A stretch of DNA of 64,000 bases from Coniella vitis (GCA_011317545.1 WUJK01000005.1:1488001-1552000); one strand, 5' to 3'; positions 24,799 to 36,951 are shown, counted from the stretch's first letter. Notes: generated by a model from the sequence alone, not told the origin. Translations and numbers: made by a program.

Positions 24799-25197
24799 AG
24801 GGGTGTCGGATCGTTGGTTGCGGTCTCGTGAGCTGGTAAAATAAGAACTGCGGCCCATCGAAGGAAGACGATGCTCTGGCGAGAGAGCAAGGGGGGAGAA
24901 AGATAGAGAGGGAAGGGGCGTAGAACACAAGAGTGGAAGGTTCTACAGCACGAGACTTGCGGCTGACGACAGAGGGTCGCTGCTCTTTTCCAAGGGTCCA
25001 GCAAACTGACAGCGCGCACTCACCTTGTAGTGCAAAGATGCTGGCCAAAGTAATTACACAAGCCTCGAGGCTGGCTGCGGCTCTTTGCAAAGGGCTGGGG
25101 GACGGGCGAGGATCGTGAGAAAAGGGCCCAATTCGTTTCGTCCAAGATACTGTTGCAGAGTTTGGTTGTGAAAAAAAGCTGTCTTCTCGTGAAGGGG
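24799..25197 (-). promoter_or_regulatory. Cluster of stress-response-element-like AGGGG/CCCCT sites upstream of trehalase
   Basis: AGGGG on the plus strand (CCCCT in the reading direction of the trehalase gene) occurs at 24799-24803, 24900-24904, 24914-24918 and 25193-25197, about 300-700 bp upstream of the ATG. In yeast, Msn2/4 act on such sites at the neutral trehalase gene. Four in 700 bp is only a mild excess over chance, so this is suggestive. Confidence 0.3.
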
Positions 25198-27977
25198 GCG
25201 ACTCGCCAAAGGCAAAAAACCAGAACGCAAGGAAAAAGAAAATTCAAGTTGGAGGCAGGTGGTCCTTCGTGACAGCGTTCATAGTAGGCGGCCCTGAGCC
25301 CTGACGCAACCGGGAACAACTGGCAGAGCTTGAGAGCAAGTGACGTTGAGCCTGAGCTAGCTGGCCCACCGAATAGCCCACCACCCATCCACCCCCACTC
25401 CCACTGTAACCAATTGACACTGGAGCCCTGCCAGGGCTACCAGGGCTGCCAGCCCACCCCACCACCCACCCACTACCAGACTGCCAACCCTCCACCGGCA
25501 CTGCCAGCGTTCCAACGAGCCGCAAACCACATCTTTCCATCTTTTCACCCTGGGGTAGGGTAGCAGTTCTAATAAACCGTCATGTATGGCTAGGCACGCT
25601 ATGCTGGCTTCACCTCTCCTCGGAAAACCATTTGTCGGCTCGCAACTGCATCTCCAAAGCAGACCGGCTATGTACCGACTGCGCGACGAGGGGGTATTGG
25701 CTCATCGCTGAGCATTCAATTCGGTATAAGACTAGCTCGGATGAATCAGCGGATATCCCATGAGCATCTCACGAGACCACCCCATCGTTTCTGCAGCCAG
25801 CCTGCCACCCGGCCTACCAGCCACCCATCCGTCCATCATTCATAATCACTCTTGAACTGGCGTTTAAGTAATAAGGTTTTCTTGGAGAAACTCTGACTGC
25901 AATTGTGGTTGCAAGCTGCCTGTCGCAACCCTCGACGCAACCTACATCTGCAACCTGCTATCGAGTTTTGCGTTTGGAAATAGAGGATATACTTCTACCC
26001 CATTCACGAAGACGTGCAAGACATCCGGGTGACCCCCAAAAGCCGTTGAGACACGCGTCGCCACTGACACGACATTGCACTCGTGCTCCCGTAACACGGT
26101 GTGTTTGCTCCGAAAGCTGCCAGCAGCAGCCCGATGGAAAGGAAAACAAATGCTATCTAGCCTCTCCATCAGGCAACATGTTCCTGGTTTCATACAGCCA
26201 GGATATATGAACAACAAGCTCCAATATCTTTTTTTGATGGCGCAATAGGCTCATGTCGGTGTTGCCAGCTGCCCTCATATAGGTTTGCCAATAACCCTCA
26301 GCGATGAGGTTATAAAATAGCAAGTACTTACCGAGCAAGTGCGGTGTTTGCTATACCTTCTATCCAGGTTCTAGACTTCCTGCATTGCAACAGCTGACAC
26401 CCAATTACTTTTCACTGGAACGAGGGGAGGGACCCTGAAGTGATTGATGCTTGGAAAACCCTTTGCCACCTGCAGCTACTCCGCACAGAGATCTAAGACC
26501 TTTGAGATCTATCACATCTCCCAGAGCCCTAAGCGTGCGCAAGGTCCGAGAAAAAACTGAACCAAGGCCGGTACAACACCCATCGTCTTGGCTGCTGGTT
26601 TGCAACCTCAAAACCCTTCTGAGCCTTGACACGTCATTGGGTTGCTCACTGGCACTGCAGCATGAAGAATCTTACATAGTAATGCTTACCGTAATATGTC
26701 AATACACTTTCCCATGCCCCTCAGCCTTCTTTTACTGGACAACTCGACCACTTCGAGGATCTTGAATCTATCCGACAAGCACAAACGCAGCCTAGAAGGA
26801 TTGGCACGCAGGATATCCTGATTTCCAATGGTTAGGTGCATTCAATCAATGAAATTGGGACTGAGGTCACACAAGCAGATTTCAGCCCGGCATCGGCCTG
26901 GATCTTGTGCCCCGAAGTGGGACAGGAAAGGCCTGAAATATCGTGGTCCGGCGGCCGGAAGGGGTTTCAACAGCTAGATGAACGAAACCACTTCTAGATG
27001 CGACGATAGTCATGAGCACACGAGCTCGGCTCCGAACGGTCGTTGTCGGTGCTATTGTAGGAAAGGATATATAGTACTGACGACTGAATATCGATGAAGC
27101 CTTGGACCCTCATCAACACAAATGTGCATAGTATACTGTGTGCTTTGTTTGAAGTAGCATCCAGGATCTGGCCCCGCTTGCCACTTCATAGTACAGCATG
27201 ATCAAGAATGTCTACTGATAATTGCTAACCACTAAATGCCACCACGATGAAGCCATTCGCTATCGTGGCGATACTGCTAAGCATGTTGCGCAAGGGTTGT
27301 GGCTTGTGAAGCGGTGCGGTATTGTACTAGGTACTTTAGCACGTGCATATAAGTACACAGTATGCCTTAGTAGTCCTACCTGGGTACCGTGCACATAGTA
27401 TATTATACTTGCCCCCTGCATCTTGACACATGCTAATCCGGAGCCCGTAGACCCCCCTAATGGGCATCTGGCCGAAAGCTGCGGTATCTCGTTTGTGGGC
27501 TTTAAGATGTTACAGACCAATCAAGCTCTGCTATGAATACATAGTACAGTGCCACGGGCCCCAGTATTCTCTGCTAGGTATCTACATAGTAATGCAAGCA
27601 GGCCAGAGACTGGAGATAACAACCGAGATATCTTGCTGTTCCTGTTTCGACGGCCCGCTACAGACGAACCTGCTCGGTTGACAAAAGTCGCCACATGCTT
27701 GCTGGATTTTCTCGCTATGGCAACACATCAACACACGGGCGAGAAACTTTCGTATTCTGACTGTCATAGAACAGTAATTGTGTAACCGTTTCCAGCAGCT
27801 GTACTATGTAGCCCGCGGCCGGAGGCTTTAAGCGTGGTGTGGAGTCAATAGGCGGAACTTTGGGCGGGCGCCAGTGGCCCTACAGCGCGTCCGAGTGCCT
27901 AGTCTGCTGGGCTAGTACTGTGCCTTCCCCGCTGGACAGGCGTCACTGTAAGGGGAATTATGGTGATCTAAGCGCCA

Positions 27978-27983
27978 TATAAG
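27978..27983 (+). promoter_or_regulatory. TATA-like box of the 28167-29813 gene
   Basis: TATAAG lies 184 bp before the ATG at 28167 and is followed by a pyrimidine-rich leader (CTTTCTCTTTCTGCTTCC near 28066-28083, CTTCTTTTTCCCTACC before the ATG), the usual arrangement for a fungal promoter. Confidence 0.4.
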
Positions 27984-28166
27984 ATCGCCCGGGGCTGCTG
28001 CTGTGCGTAGGTCTCGGCGAACAAGTATCTATCCCATCTTGTTGTGCTCTCTCCCTGCTTATCCCTTTCTCTTTCTGCTTCCTAGATGGCTTCTTAATGT
28101 AAAAACTTATACGATTCATCCTTCTTTCCAATATCGATTCGCTTTTTCTTCTTTTTCCCTACCACG

Positions 28167-29813
28167 ATGGCCGTGTTTGTCGACCTCGGCGACGATGACG
28201 TCGATCTCCCCCAACAAGCGTACAACGGCATCAAGCCCATATGGCCCGGCACAGTAACCGCAGACTGCGCGATAACAGAATCTGGGTTGAACAATAAGCA
28301 CGCATCCAATGTTGAGCCCGTCTCTTCAGCAGACGTTTCTGATCGCGAGGAGGCCCCTCACGCGCACGCTGTCGAAGAAATTCCAAACTCCATGACAGTA
28401 GCACTGGGATGCTATCCGTAGGCGAGCACCAGCACCTTTTGTGACCACATCCTCGGTCGTTTTGCATCTTTTCTCAATCCAGCCCTCGTCCTGGTTGCCG
28501 CAATCAGGAGAGAGGCACACTGACTGGAAGACATCAGTATCGCCATTGCCCTAGCCGGGCAGCTAGATCTGAACGATCTCGACAGTCTCTCCCACGTCTG
28601 CCGGGGTGTCCACCGCTCTCTCCTCCAGAACTGGTCCGTCCTGGTCAAGCGCAGCCTCCGGTGCTCCAACGATGACCTCCCCGTCGACCCAGAGTCCACA
28701 CTCCGCTACCGAGCGAGAGCAGGCAACTGGTTTTATATGGAAAACATGGCACGCAGCGCTCCCTACAATGGCAAATCCGGAAGTTGTGCGCGAGACCTCG
28801 TTTCTGCATGTCGTAAATGCGGAACAGTGGTGTGCAGGGTAAGAGCAGCTCTTGCCATGTATTCTGCTTTGCACGAATCCACATTAACACATAGAAACAT
28901 CAGAATTGTGCCATCAAGCCTCCAGCTCCCATCGTCCTTCGCGATCGACACCGCCGTCTCTGTATTCCGTGCCAGAAATACCCTATTGGGTTTCTGGTAA
29001 AGCCGACCCAGGCAGCAGACATGCCACTCACCTCCCAGACCATGCAGCAGTCGCTATGTACCTGTGCGAGCAAGGCGGGCGTATGGCTTTGCCAACCGTG
29101 CGGCCGCGGTATCAGGGGAGCAGATCAAACATATCGAGGGTGCGGCCCCCCCCCTTTTCTTGTCTTACATGGCGATCCTATCTGCCTATTTACCAGATAC
29201 ACTAACCTTTCCATTCCACAGCATCTGGAAATGGCGGACCCAGTACGGCGAGGTCCTCGGAGGCCTTGGTACCGGTATCGGCGACGCTGATCGCGGGGTT
29301 GAATGTGCTCGGGGAAAGGACTGCATCAGTGGCAAGTACATTGAACACGAGACAGACTGCGACGCCGATGACGCTCGAGAAGCTGAAGATCTTGCTGCGG
29401 GATACTCGTCGCCCGGAACGTCGACCTTGTCCCTATACAGCGGGTCGCATTCGTGGTCGAGCAGTCACAGTAGCCTGCACGGTGCTGCGCACGGTAATGG
29501 CGCGGCCCCGGCCGCCGTAGGACACCTAGACCCCAGCCTGGCACCACCAGGGGCGCCGCGAACGCCGTCACCGGCCGTCGGCCCAGGATATGCCAGGCAT
29601 GAGGTGGAGGGGATTGGCAACAAGATCAAAACGGTCAAAGTGTCCATGCTGCGCGTGGGCGGCTGCGTGCCTGAGTGGAAGGACGAGAAAGCCTCCGGCC
29701 AGAGCCTTAGCCGGGAGCTATCGGGCGAGTACAGGAGTTGGTGCGGCTGGTGCAACAGGGTGATTCCGGGCAAGACGGACTACGAAACTGGAGGGTGCTG
29801 TTCAAGTCCATAG
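28167..29813 (+). CDS. F-box-like, cysteine-rich zinc-binding protein of unknown role
   Basis: I modelled four exons (28167-28417, 28538-28838, 28904-29139, 29222-29813), 459 residues, all phases consistent. The first intron ends with a CTGAC branch site 12 nt before its CAG. After a poorly conserved N-terminus comes an F-box-like helix pair (LDLNDLDSLSHVCRGVHRSL). Next is a cysteine array: CRKCGTVVCRNCAIKPP, RRLCIPCQK, CTCASKAGVWLCQPCGRG. This looks like a B-box or treble-clef zinc module. The segment IWKWRTQYGEVLGGLGTGIG follows, then an acidic patch, a Ser/Pro-rich linker and a last CGWCNRVIPGK motif. I recall similar uncharacterised fungal proteins but cannot name a family with confidence. 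An SCF adaptor role is inference. Exon 1 is the least certain part. Confidence 0.72.
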
Positions 29814-30482
29814 GCTGCGCTCGCGGCCAGCAAATGTTGGACTGTTTGCCGCAGCTCGGGGCAGAACCTACTGTAAAAAATTAACCAAAGAATTGGTGCA
29901 CATAGTTTTGGTCTAACGAGTATGATAATGTTGTTGGATTGAATCGTGCAGTAATTGAATTGGAGTCATTTTGAAATTGATGGCTATGATGTTGAGCGTG
30001 GAATTGATTGAGTTAGTTCTTTTGTTTGCGGTTACTATACTATGTACACGAGGGCCATGTCCCTCTCTGAGATACACGCTTTTCCAAGCAGTCATGGCGA
30101 TGCGATTCTATGTGATCATGACTACCTCGGACGGCACAGTTGTCCTGTAGTATGTATAGCCTCTTATCGTGGCAGACCCAGTACTGCCACGACCCGCCGA
30201 CGAGCGTACGTCCTTGCCTTGATAGCCGTACGGTCTCCCTCTGAGTTGCGATGAATAGATGGCCCGTCCCAGATTTGCAAGCGTCCTTGTAGCTGACAGG
30301 CCGATTCATCCAAATCTCCTTCTCCTTCGTCTCCTCCTCCCATCTTGGCTTCCCGCTTTGGCACCACAGTCAAACCAGCACGACACTTTTCTAGATGCCA
30401 CAGTGTCCGTGTCTGTCCAGTCATAACCGCTTGTGGTCCGCCCTCATTGCAAAAAAAAGAGTAATCGAGCCCACTCCCTTTC
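29814..30482. other. Spacer between convergent genes
   Basis: The two flanking genes converge here, so this is 3' untranslated sequence of both. It is AT-rich near 29900-30030 and holds one TACTATGTA copy at 30038. No gene seen. Confidence 0.5.
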
Positions 30483-31172
30483 TCATATCTCGCCACGGTG
30501 CAGCATCTCGCTCCGCCTGACTCTCTCCTCGTGGGCCTTGCGCTTGGCCGATCCCCAGCGCTGCTGCAAGAGCTCGAATTTGCGTCTCTCAAAGTCAATC
30601 TTCTCCTTGGGCGCTTGGCAGCAGGCCATCACAAAGCCGATGGGAATTTCGTACTTGAGACTGAGAGCCTTGACAGACCACTTGTAGGGATCCGTGGATC
30701 GCAGGTGGCGCATCTCCTCGACCTCTTCCCTGGTGATGGGGCCGCGGGTGAAAATGACCCGTGGTACGCCTACTTCTGGCAGCTCGTCGAGAGGGGTGTG
30801 AGAGGAAGCGGACGCGGCCGCGGCCGAGTTGTTGGCGCTATCGGGGCCAAAGTGAGATTCAAACAGCGAGGCGAGGTTGGCGCGTCGGCGGGGGTCCGTC
30901 CTGGGAAGGAACTTGAAGGGGGTGTGGTAGACGGAGGGCGCGGCGGAAGGGGGGTTGAAGATGATGGTGTCGTTATCTGCGCGCGCGCTGGCGGTGTTGG
31001 CGGCGGCCGCCGAGGCGAGGAAGGACGGGTGAGGCGGAATGTTGAGGGCTCGCTTTGTGCGTGCTGTTGTGGCCTTGTTACGAATCTGGTGCTTGAGGGC
31101 GGAGCGGGTGCCCGTAAGGCAGCGCCGTGCTGCTGGGCACAGGGAGAGGAGAGCTGTTGCTGGTGCTTCCAT
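30483..31172 (-). CDS. mrpl20: Mitochondrial large-subunit ribosomal protein Mrpl20 (mL58)
   Basis: A single exon of 229 residues starts at the ATG at 31172. The N-terminus is basic and Ala/Ser/Arg-rich without acidic residues over the first 50 or so, as expected for a mitochondrial import signal. The family core follows: TPFKFLPRTDPRRRANLASL, then GVPRVIFTRGPITREEVEEM, RSTDPYKWSVKALSLKYEIP and FVMACCQAPKEKIDFERRKF. This matches the fungal MRP-L20 family, a component of the mitochondrial large ribosomal subunit. An Ala/Ser-rich insert before SHTPLDELPEVG is low-complexity. The 4CL-like gene lies 653 bp upstream on the same strand. Confidence 0.9.
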   Translation of the reverse strand: MEAPATALLSLCPAARRCLTGTRSALKHQIRNKATTARTKRALNIPPHPSFLASAAAANTASARADNDTIIFNPPSAAPSVYHTPFKFLPRTDPRRRANLASLFESHFGPDSANNSAAAASASSHTPLDELPEVGVPRVIFTRGPITREEVEEMRHLRSTDPYKWSVKALSLKYEIPIGFVMACCQAPKEKIDFERRKFELLQQRWGSAKRKAHEERVRRSEMLHRGEI

Positions 31173-31825
31173 TTTGAAAATGTATTTATAGGTTGTTATT
31201 TCGGGAGGGGGGCGATGGAGATGGGTTGGGGCGACCTCGGACCTCTCTAAATGAGATGGTCTTTCAAGGGTTGGCCACGCAAGGCAGAGAATGCCGGATT
31301 GTAGGACAAGGGCTAGGGCCTTGGAATCGATGAGGGCTCCTGGCTTCGACTGAGGGCGTGGGCGTGAGGGTGGTCGCTGGGTTGGGCTCGGCGTGATGAG
31401 GGCGAAGCGGGAAAAGCTCTGGCGATGCTGCAGGAAAAAAAGTTCGTGATGAGAAAGAAGCCAGAAAGTGGGCCCGCGCCAGCAGCTCTGGCCAATCAGC
31501 GGCAGATAGGCACACGACAGCAGGAACAGCTTCTACGCATAGTAACATTCTCTAGCGTACCTACCGTATCACCCATCAAAGGACAGCAGAGAAGCCGAAA
31601 AAAAAAAAGGAAAAAAGGAGAGACAAAAAGAGTATCAGTATTTCAAGCATCACTCTCAATATGCTGATACTTATAATGTCACCCACCATCCATCATTCAA
31701 GTCGTCGTCGGAAAACATTTCCAGTATAATCGCTACTCTACAACCCAGGCACCCTATTTCCGAGCCCCTACACCGCACGTCTTGCACGCGACTTCGGATG
31801 ACCACAACACCTCCATAGAGCCGCT
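31173..31825. other. Mrpl20 upstream spacer
   Basis: Promoter side of the Mrpl20 gene and 3' side of the ligase gene. An A-rich run lies at about 31600-31620. No gene seen. Confidence 0.5.
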
Positions 31826-33622
31826 TCAGACCTTGGCTGCAAACGGTTTCCTGTCTCCCACTTCTTGCTGAGCTCTGTCACGCAGGATCTTGCGAAGTAT
31901 TTTCCCCGACTGTGGGCTACCATTAGCATCGCGACACACTCAAAGCCACAATGGTTCTCAACGGGGCAGACGTACCGGGTTCTTGGGAACGGCGTCAATG
32001 AAGACGACGCCTCCTCGCAATTGCTTATATCTCGTCACCTTGTCCGCCATCCAGTTGGCGATTTCCTTCTCTGTCGCTTTGGCGCCTGGCGTGAGCTGGA
32101 CGTATGCTCTTGGATATTCCTCGGCCTCGATCGTCACGCCGACTACAGCAGCGTCTGCAATCGCAGGATGTTCGAGCAAGATGCCTTCGAGTTCGGCTGG
32201 AGCGACTTGGTTTCCCTTGACCTTGATGAGCTCCTTGATTCGGTCGACAATGTGCCAGATGCCGCCCTTGGCGTACTCCTCGATAAAGGCAATGTCTCCT
32301 GTCCTCAGCCACTGCCGTCCTTCGCTATCGGTCACCAGAGTGTTGCTTGTGGCTTCTGGCTTGTTCCAATAGCCGCGCATCAGATTGGGTCCCGTCACCC
32401 ACAACTCGCCTGTCTTGTTGGGCTCCACAATCTCCGTTCCTCCTGCCAGGTCCACGATCTTCCCAGCACAGTTCGGCATGAGTTCTCCCACGCCTCCGCT
32501 CCGCTTCAGCCTCGTCGTTTCCCACGTCATGCAGGTGCACGTCACCTCAGTCATGCCCCAGCCCTGGCTGATGATGACGTCTTGGCCCTTGAAAAGGTCT
32601 TCACACTCCTTTGCAATGTCTGCTGCCAAAGGCGCGGCACCTGAGCCAACACTTACCACGCTGCTCAAATCAGCCTTGCGCGCTGCAGGATGCTTCGCCA
32701 GCGCCACGATGATTGGCGGCACACAGGTCAGCAAGGTTATGCGGAATTTCTCAATGTGCTGCAGGAATTTGAGAAAATCAAACTTTGGCATGACATACAC
32801 CGGGACTCGCTGAGCCGGACAGTTCGCGATAAAGTATGTCTGGCCGTAGGCATGATACAAGGGCAGAAAGGCCAGGGAACGAGACCGTTCAGTATTGGGG
32901 CCGTACTCTGGGTCGAGCTTGTTCAGGAAGATGACCTGGCTGCAGTTGGCCACATAGGCCTGGTGCGAAATCTCTACACCCTTGGGGACGCCAGTTGTTC
33001 CGCTGCTGTAGTTTAGACAGCATGTGGTGCTCTTGGCATCGGTTGGCTCAAGCCAGCTCCATGCTTTGGCCTCTGAGATATCGGACTGAATAAGCTCTGT
33101 CCAATGCCTGACTCCTTGGAGTCGACCCCGCGCACCCGGTGCTGGCTTGTTTGATCGCGGATCTTGTTCGGCATCAAAGATGTATAAGTGGTCCTTGGCC
33201 AGGCCAGCCTCGTCAATGGCTTGCAGCGCAACGTCAAGGCTTTCTTTGGCGGCAAAGAGGAAGGATGCGCCGCTGTCACGGAGCTGGTATGCAAGCTCGC
33301 GCGCGACAAAGTTGGGATTGGCACCAGAAAAGACACCGCCGGCCATCAGGACACCACAGAAGAAAGCAGGATAGTAGACTTGGTTGCCAGAGAACATCAG
33401 AACGCGATCGCCCGGCTTCAATCCCGCCTGTTGCAATCCCAAGCCAATGCGTTTGGACAGCAGGCGATAGTCATTGAATGTGAGAAAGTGAGTGTCTGGT
33501 CGGTCCGCATCGACATGGCACAGAGCGTCTCCCTGTTCAAGCGGCTTATCCGGCGACCCAAAAATCCATTGGTGGAGAGAAGTGTCCGCGATGGGCATTG
33601 CCCACCGAGATTCGACCACCAT
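31826..33622 (-). CDS. 4-coumarate-CoA ligase-like acyl/aryl-CoA synthetase
   Basis: Two exons (31976-33622, 31826-31909) give 576 residues; the start is MVVESRWAMPIADTSLHQWI, typical of fungal members. This is the ANL adenylating superfamily: the acid is activated with ATP, then moved to CoA. The AMP-binding loop SSGTTGVPKG is at about 206-215. GWGMTEVTC (adenine region), LRTGDIAFIEE (ribose Asp) and VDRIKELIKVKGNQVAPAEL (hinge) are intact. The short last exon supplies PSGKILRKILR with the catalytic Lys552. Fungal relatives activate phenylacetate, coumarate-like acids or medium fatty acids; the substrate cannot be set from sequence. The tail AKV is at best a weak variant of a peroxisomal PTS1, so location is open. 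Confidence 0.92.
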
Positions 33623-33778
33623 TGTCGGAGTTGCTGTATGCTGGACCCGTCAATGTCACTGGCTGCGTCTGACCCTCAAAAGACGATATTCCGACGACTA
33701 ACTCGAGACGCAGAGGTATATCAGGGTAATATTGTGATTCGGTAGAGCAGAGGATGGCACAAAAGCCCAGCTTGACAA

Positions 33779-33785
33779 GATATAT
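33779..33785 (-). promoter_or_regulatory. TATA-like box of the CoA-ligase gene
   Basis: ATATATC on the minus strand lies about 157 bp before the ATG at 33622. The position suits a fungal TATA box; no other support. Confidence 0.3.
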
Positions 33786-35634
33786 GGACGGTAGGTAGGT
33801 GCAGCAGGCTTCGCGTGTCACAACACAGATGGGTCAACCAACACAAGATGGGCAACCAACCTCAAAGGGCACGTACATCGCTCTGCTACATATATCACAT
33901 CCGTCCCGAGGCACAGTTGGTTCGTTGACGCAGATGCGGCCCACTTGGTCCGCATACGACACAATAAGTACACAACTACGCTATGTAATAGTAATGCGGC
34001 GTCGAAAGCCCCAACAGTGCGCGCAGCGCAGCGGGTATATGACGGAACGCTCCCCCACTCCATGGCAGCGGTGCAAATCATGGCCTCTATTCCCAAGTGG
34101 GCACTTGTGAGCGGGTATCAAAGAAGTCTTTGTTGATTATTTCGCGCCTCAGCAGCCGCTATAACGCAGAGTCCGTCTACCCTACAGTGATAAAGCCCAT
34201 GGGTGCTGAAGAGGATGCCGGCTGGAACCATCTTACGTCTCGACGAGATACAAGAGGTGTATTCTCATGAGCCGTCCTGTTCCCCGCTTTCTTGGCTGCT
34301 TGGGTGGACCAGGTTCCCGCCCCCGCCCCCGCGATTTATCAAGCCCGCGCGGCCTGAACCATTGTGAGAGATCATTGTAATAAGCGGCTTATTTCCATGC
34401 TATTGGGTCGGCATCCTTGGACCATGATGCATGTCCATGTTCCCTTTTCCACTCTTGGAAACAGCCGAGGTCTCTCGACAGACCGGTCTCTTACTTGAAA
34501 CGTAATGGTGCACTGGAAGGATTCTTTGCTAGTGTTGCAACATTTCTTGTCTGGTGGTGCGCGGCATCTAGGAGTGCTGTTGATGGGAGTAACAAGGGGT
34601 TACAATTATTGGCGGTGGGCGGCGCGCTTTTGTCTCCGGGAAAGGATGCAAAGAACACACCAATACGCACAATTGCAATGATGCCGTTTGCTGCAGTCGG
34701 CTTGCGAATGTCCGTTGCGGCAGACCTACGCTCCACCGCCCTACGCACATAGCCAGAGGTGAAATTGCGTGGTACGGCCCAGAGACACACGCAAAGTGAG
34801 AAAACTCAGGTCAGAACCTGGCCATGAAAGAAAGAAAAACAGGAAAACGAGAGAGAGAGAGAACAACAGCACAAGAATCAGTTCTCCCTTCTCACGTACG
34901 CGCTGGCTGTGTGGGTGATACTGAGGATTGATTCTCTTTGCTGCATGAGCCATGCGCCCCCAATTCTCTCACGCAGGACTGGAAAACAGAAAAATGTGCA
35001 CCTCTACCACACGCTTACTATGTTGGGAATGGAAGCACTGGATCCCAGCGGCCGCTGGTATTTGCAAGCCTCTCGCGAAAGCGGCGTTCACGCTATGAAG
35101 TCCTGTCTTATTAATAAGCTCAGAGAGACGTACACTCCGTCAACCAACCGCTGATGGACATGGTATAACATTGCTTCATGGGGCATTGTGCCTACGAGAC
35201 GACATCGGAGTGCCGGAGATGAGCCGGAATAACCACATTAGGCAGTGAAGCAGTATCTTCAAAGATAGTCTTAACTCCGTCTATGTGGGCAAAAGCAGGC
35301 TCATCTCCGCAAGCCCGCTTTTATTTTCATCGCCGGCACTTACTTCCCTCTGAGCCCGGGATGGAGGAGGTGTTTATGCTCATGGATATAAGGTAGTGGC
35401 TGGCCTCGCCCCTCCACCAAATGGCAGGAATTAAGTCCGTTGGTGAGCATTGATGATGCTATAGAGTCCGCAAATAAGCCTGTCTCCTCCGTGAAAGCGT
35501 AAAGCTGCGAGCAGAAATCGTCAGTTTTGGGCATCAGGATGAGCAATCTTCGGATTTTAAGTTGAGTTTCTTGATAATGACGACTTGAGGTTTCTTTTGT
35601 TCCATCCAGTAATGGATATTTTGCGAGGCTCGAG

Positions 35635-35640
35635 TATAAA
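35635..35640 (+). promoter_or_regulatory. TATA box of the NmrA-like gene
   Basis: TATAAA lies 169 bp before the ATG at 35809, in the context CGAGTATAAAGATG. It is the best TATA match in this promoter, followed by a CA/TC-rich leader (CAACAACCACA just before the ATG). Confidence 0.45.
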
Positions 35641-35808
35641 GATGATCGATGGCCTCTCGTGATTTTCGGTGATCCTAGGTGTGCTCATCAGCAGCGGCAG
35701 TAGCATCTTTACCAAGCCCACGGTTTATTTCACCAAGATCAAGTCTTCCCTATCACCACCACGACTTCTTGCGTGTTTACGTTCCGACTTGTCCATACAA
35801 CAACCACA

Positions 35809-36951
35809 ATGTCTTTCCAATACGCCAAAGACCAGCCTGCCGGCTTCAACAACCACATCGAAAAGGTTGCCATTGTGGGCGTAAGTATTGCCTCACCTCT
35901 GATTCACAACGCCGTGCTCACGTCTCGACTCTTGGTCGGTGTCTTGCAAGGACGGACTAACGAAAAGATCATCCAGGCTGGCGGCACCATCGGCTCCTAC
36001 TTTACCAAGCACCTCCTCGCTACAGGCAAGCACACCATCACCGCCCTCGCCCGCGCCGGCAGCAAAGCCACCTTGCCTGAGGGCGTGCACCGCGTCGTCG
36101 AAGTCGACTACACCAACGAGGCCGCCCTCGCCAAAACCCTCGAGGGCCAAGACGCCCTCATCATCACCCTGGGCGCCTTTTCGGGGTTCGACCCGCTCCA
36201 GCCCGAGCGCAAACTCATTGACGCTGCCGCACAAGCCGGCGTGCCGTTCGTGATGCCGAATTGCTACGGTCCGGACCCGCTCAACGAGATGCTCATGCAC
36301 GAGACGGGGCTCGGCGCCTTCGTTTCTGCGAGCAAAGCGCGCATTGAGGAGCTGGGCGTGAGCAAGTGGCTGTTGCTCGCATGCGGGTACTGGTACGAGT
36401 GGTCGCTCGTGGGCGACGGCGCCAATCGCTTTGGGTGCAGTGTGGAGGACCGCAGCGTGACGTTTTTTGACCAGGGCGAGGAGAAGATCACGGCGACGAC
36501 ATGGGAGCAATGCGGCCGAGCGCTGGCGGCGCTGCTGAGTCTCAAGCGGCTGCCTGAGGATGCGAGCGAGGATGAGAAGTCGGCCTTGGCGTACTGGGCG
36601 GGCAAACAGGCCGTGTACATTTCGAGCTTCCGTGTGAGTCAAAAGGACATGTTTGAGAGTGCCAAGCGCGCCACGGGCACAACCGATGCGGACTGGAAGG
36701 TTGAGTATGTGAGCTCGCGAGCGCGCTGGGAGCAGGCGCAGGAGGCTTTGAAGCAGGGAGACCACAAGGCCTATGCAAGGGTCATGTACACGCGCATCTT
36801 TTTCCCGACGGGGGAGGGCGATCACACGCGGCTGGACTGGGCGAACAAGGCGCTGGGTTTGCCCCAGGAGGATCTTGATGAGCAGACGAAGGAAGGTCTT
36901 CGGCTCTCGAAGCTCGGTGTCTTGACTTACCCGGCCCCTGCTCGCGCGTAG
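35809..36951 (+). CDS. NmrA-like / isoflavone-reductase-like NAD(P)-binding protein
   Basis: Two exons (35809-35880, 35977-36951) give 348 residues. The intron sits inside the dinucleotide-binding glycine motif; splicing rebuilds KVAIVGAGGTIGSYFTKHL, a classic GxGGxxG Rossmann fingerprint. GAFSGFDPLQPERKLIDAAA and PFVMPNCYGPDP follow as in fungal atypical short-chain dehydrogenases of the NmrA/isoflavone reductase group. These include NADPH-dependent reductases and also non-catalytic redox sensors such as NmrA itself. The order of residues does not decide which applies here. The third codon position is strongly G/C, so long open frames occur on the antisense strand; they are shadows. Confidence 0.9.
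   Translation: MSFQYAKDQPAGFNNHIEKVAIVGVSIASPLIHNAVLTSRLLVGVLQGRTNEKIIQAGGTIGSYFTKHLLATGKHTITALARAGSKATLPEGVHRVVEVDYTNEAALAKTLEGQDALIITLGAFSGFDPLQPERKLIDAAAQAGVPFVMPNCYGPDPLNEMLMHETGLGAFVSASKARIEELGVSKWLLLACGYWYEWSLVGDGANRFGCSVEDRSVTFFDQGEEKITATTWEQCGRALAALLSLKRLPEDASEDEKSALAYWAGKQAVYISSFRVSQKDMFESAKRATGTTDADWKVEYVSSRARWEQAQEALKQGDHKAYARVMYTRIFFPTGEGDHTRLDWANKALGLPQEDLDEQTKEGLRLSKLGVLTYPAPARA

Larger units (their letters stand above)
24506..28166. other. Shared divergent intergenic region
   Basis: It separates the trehalase gene (minus) from the F-box/cysteine-rich gene (plus), so it holds both promoters. Four copies of TACTATGTA/TACATAGTA lie in the right half (26673, 27538, 27583, 27802). 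No gene seen; open frames are short and overlap on both strands. Confidence 0.55.
33623..35808. other. Shared divergent intergenic region
   Basis: Lies between the CoA-ligase gene (minus) and the NmrA-like gene (plus) and holds both promoters. No gene seen; the longest open frames have no protein-like features. Confidence 0.5.
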
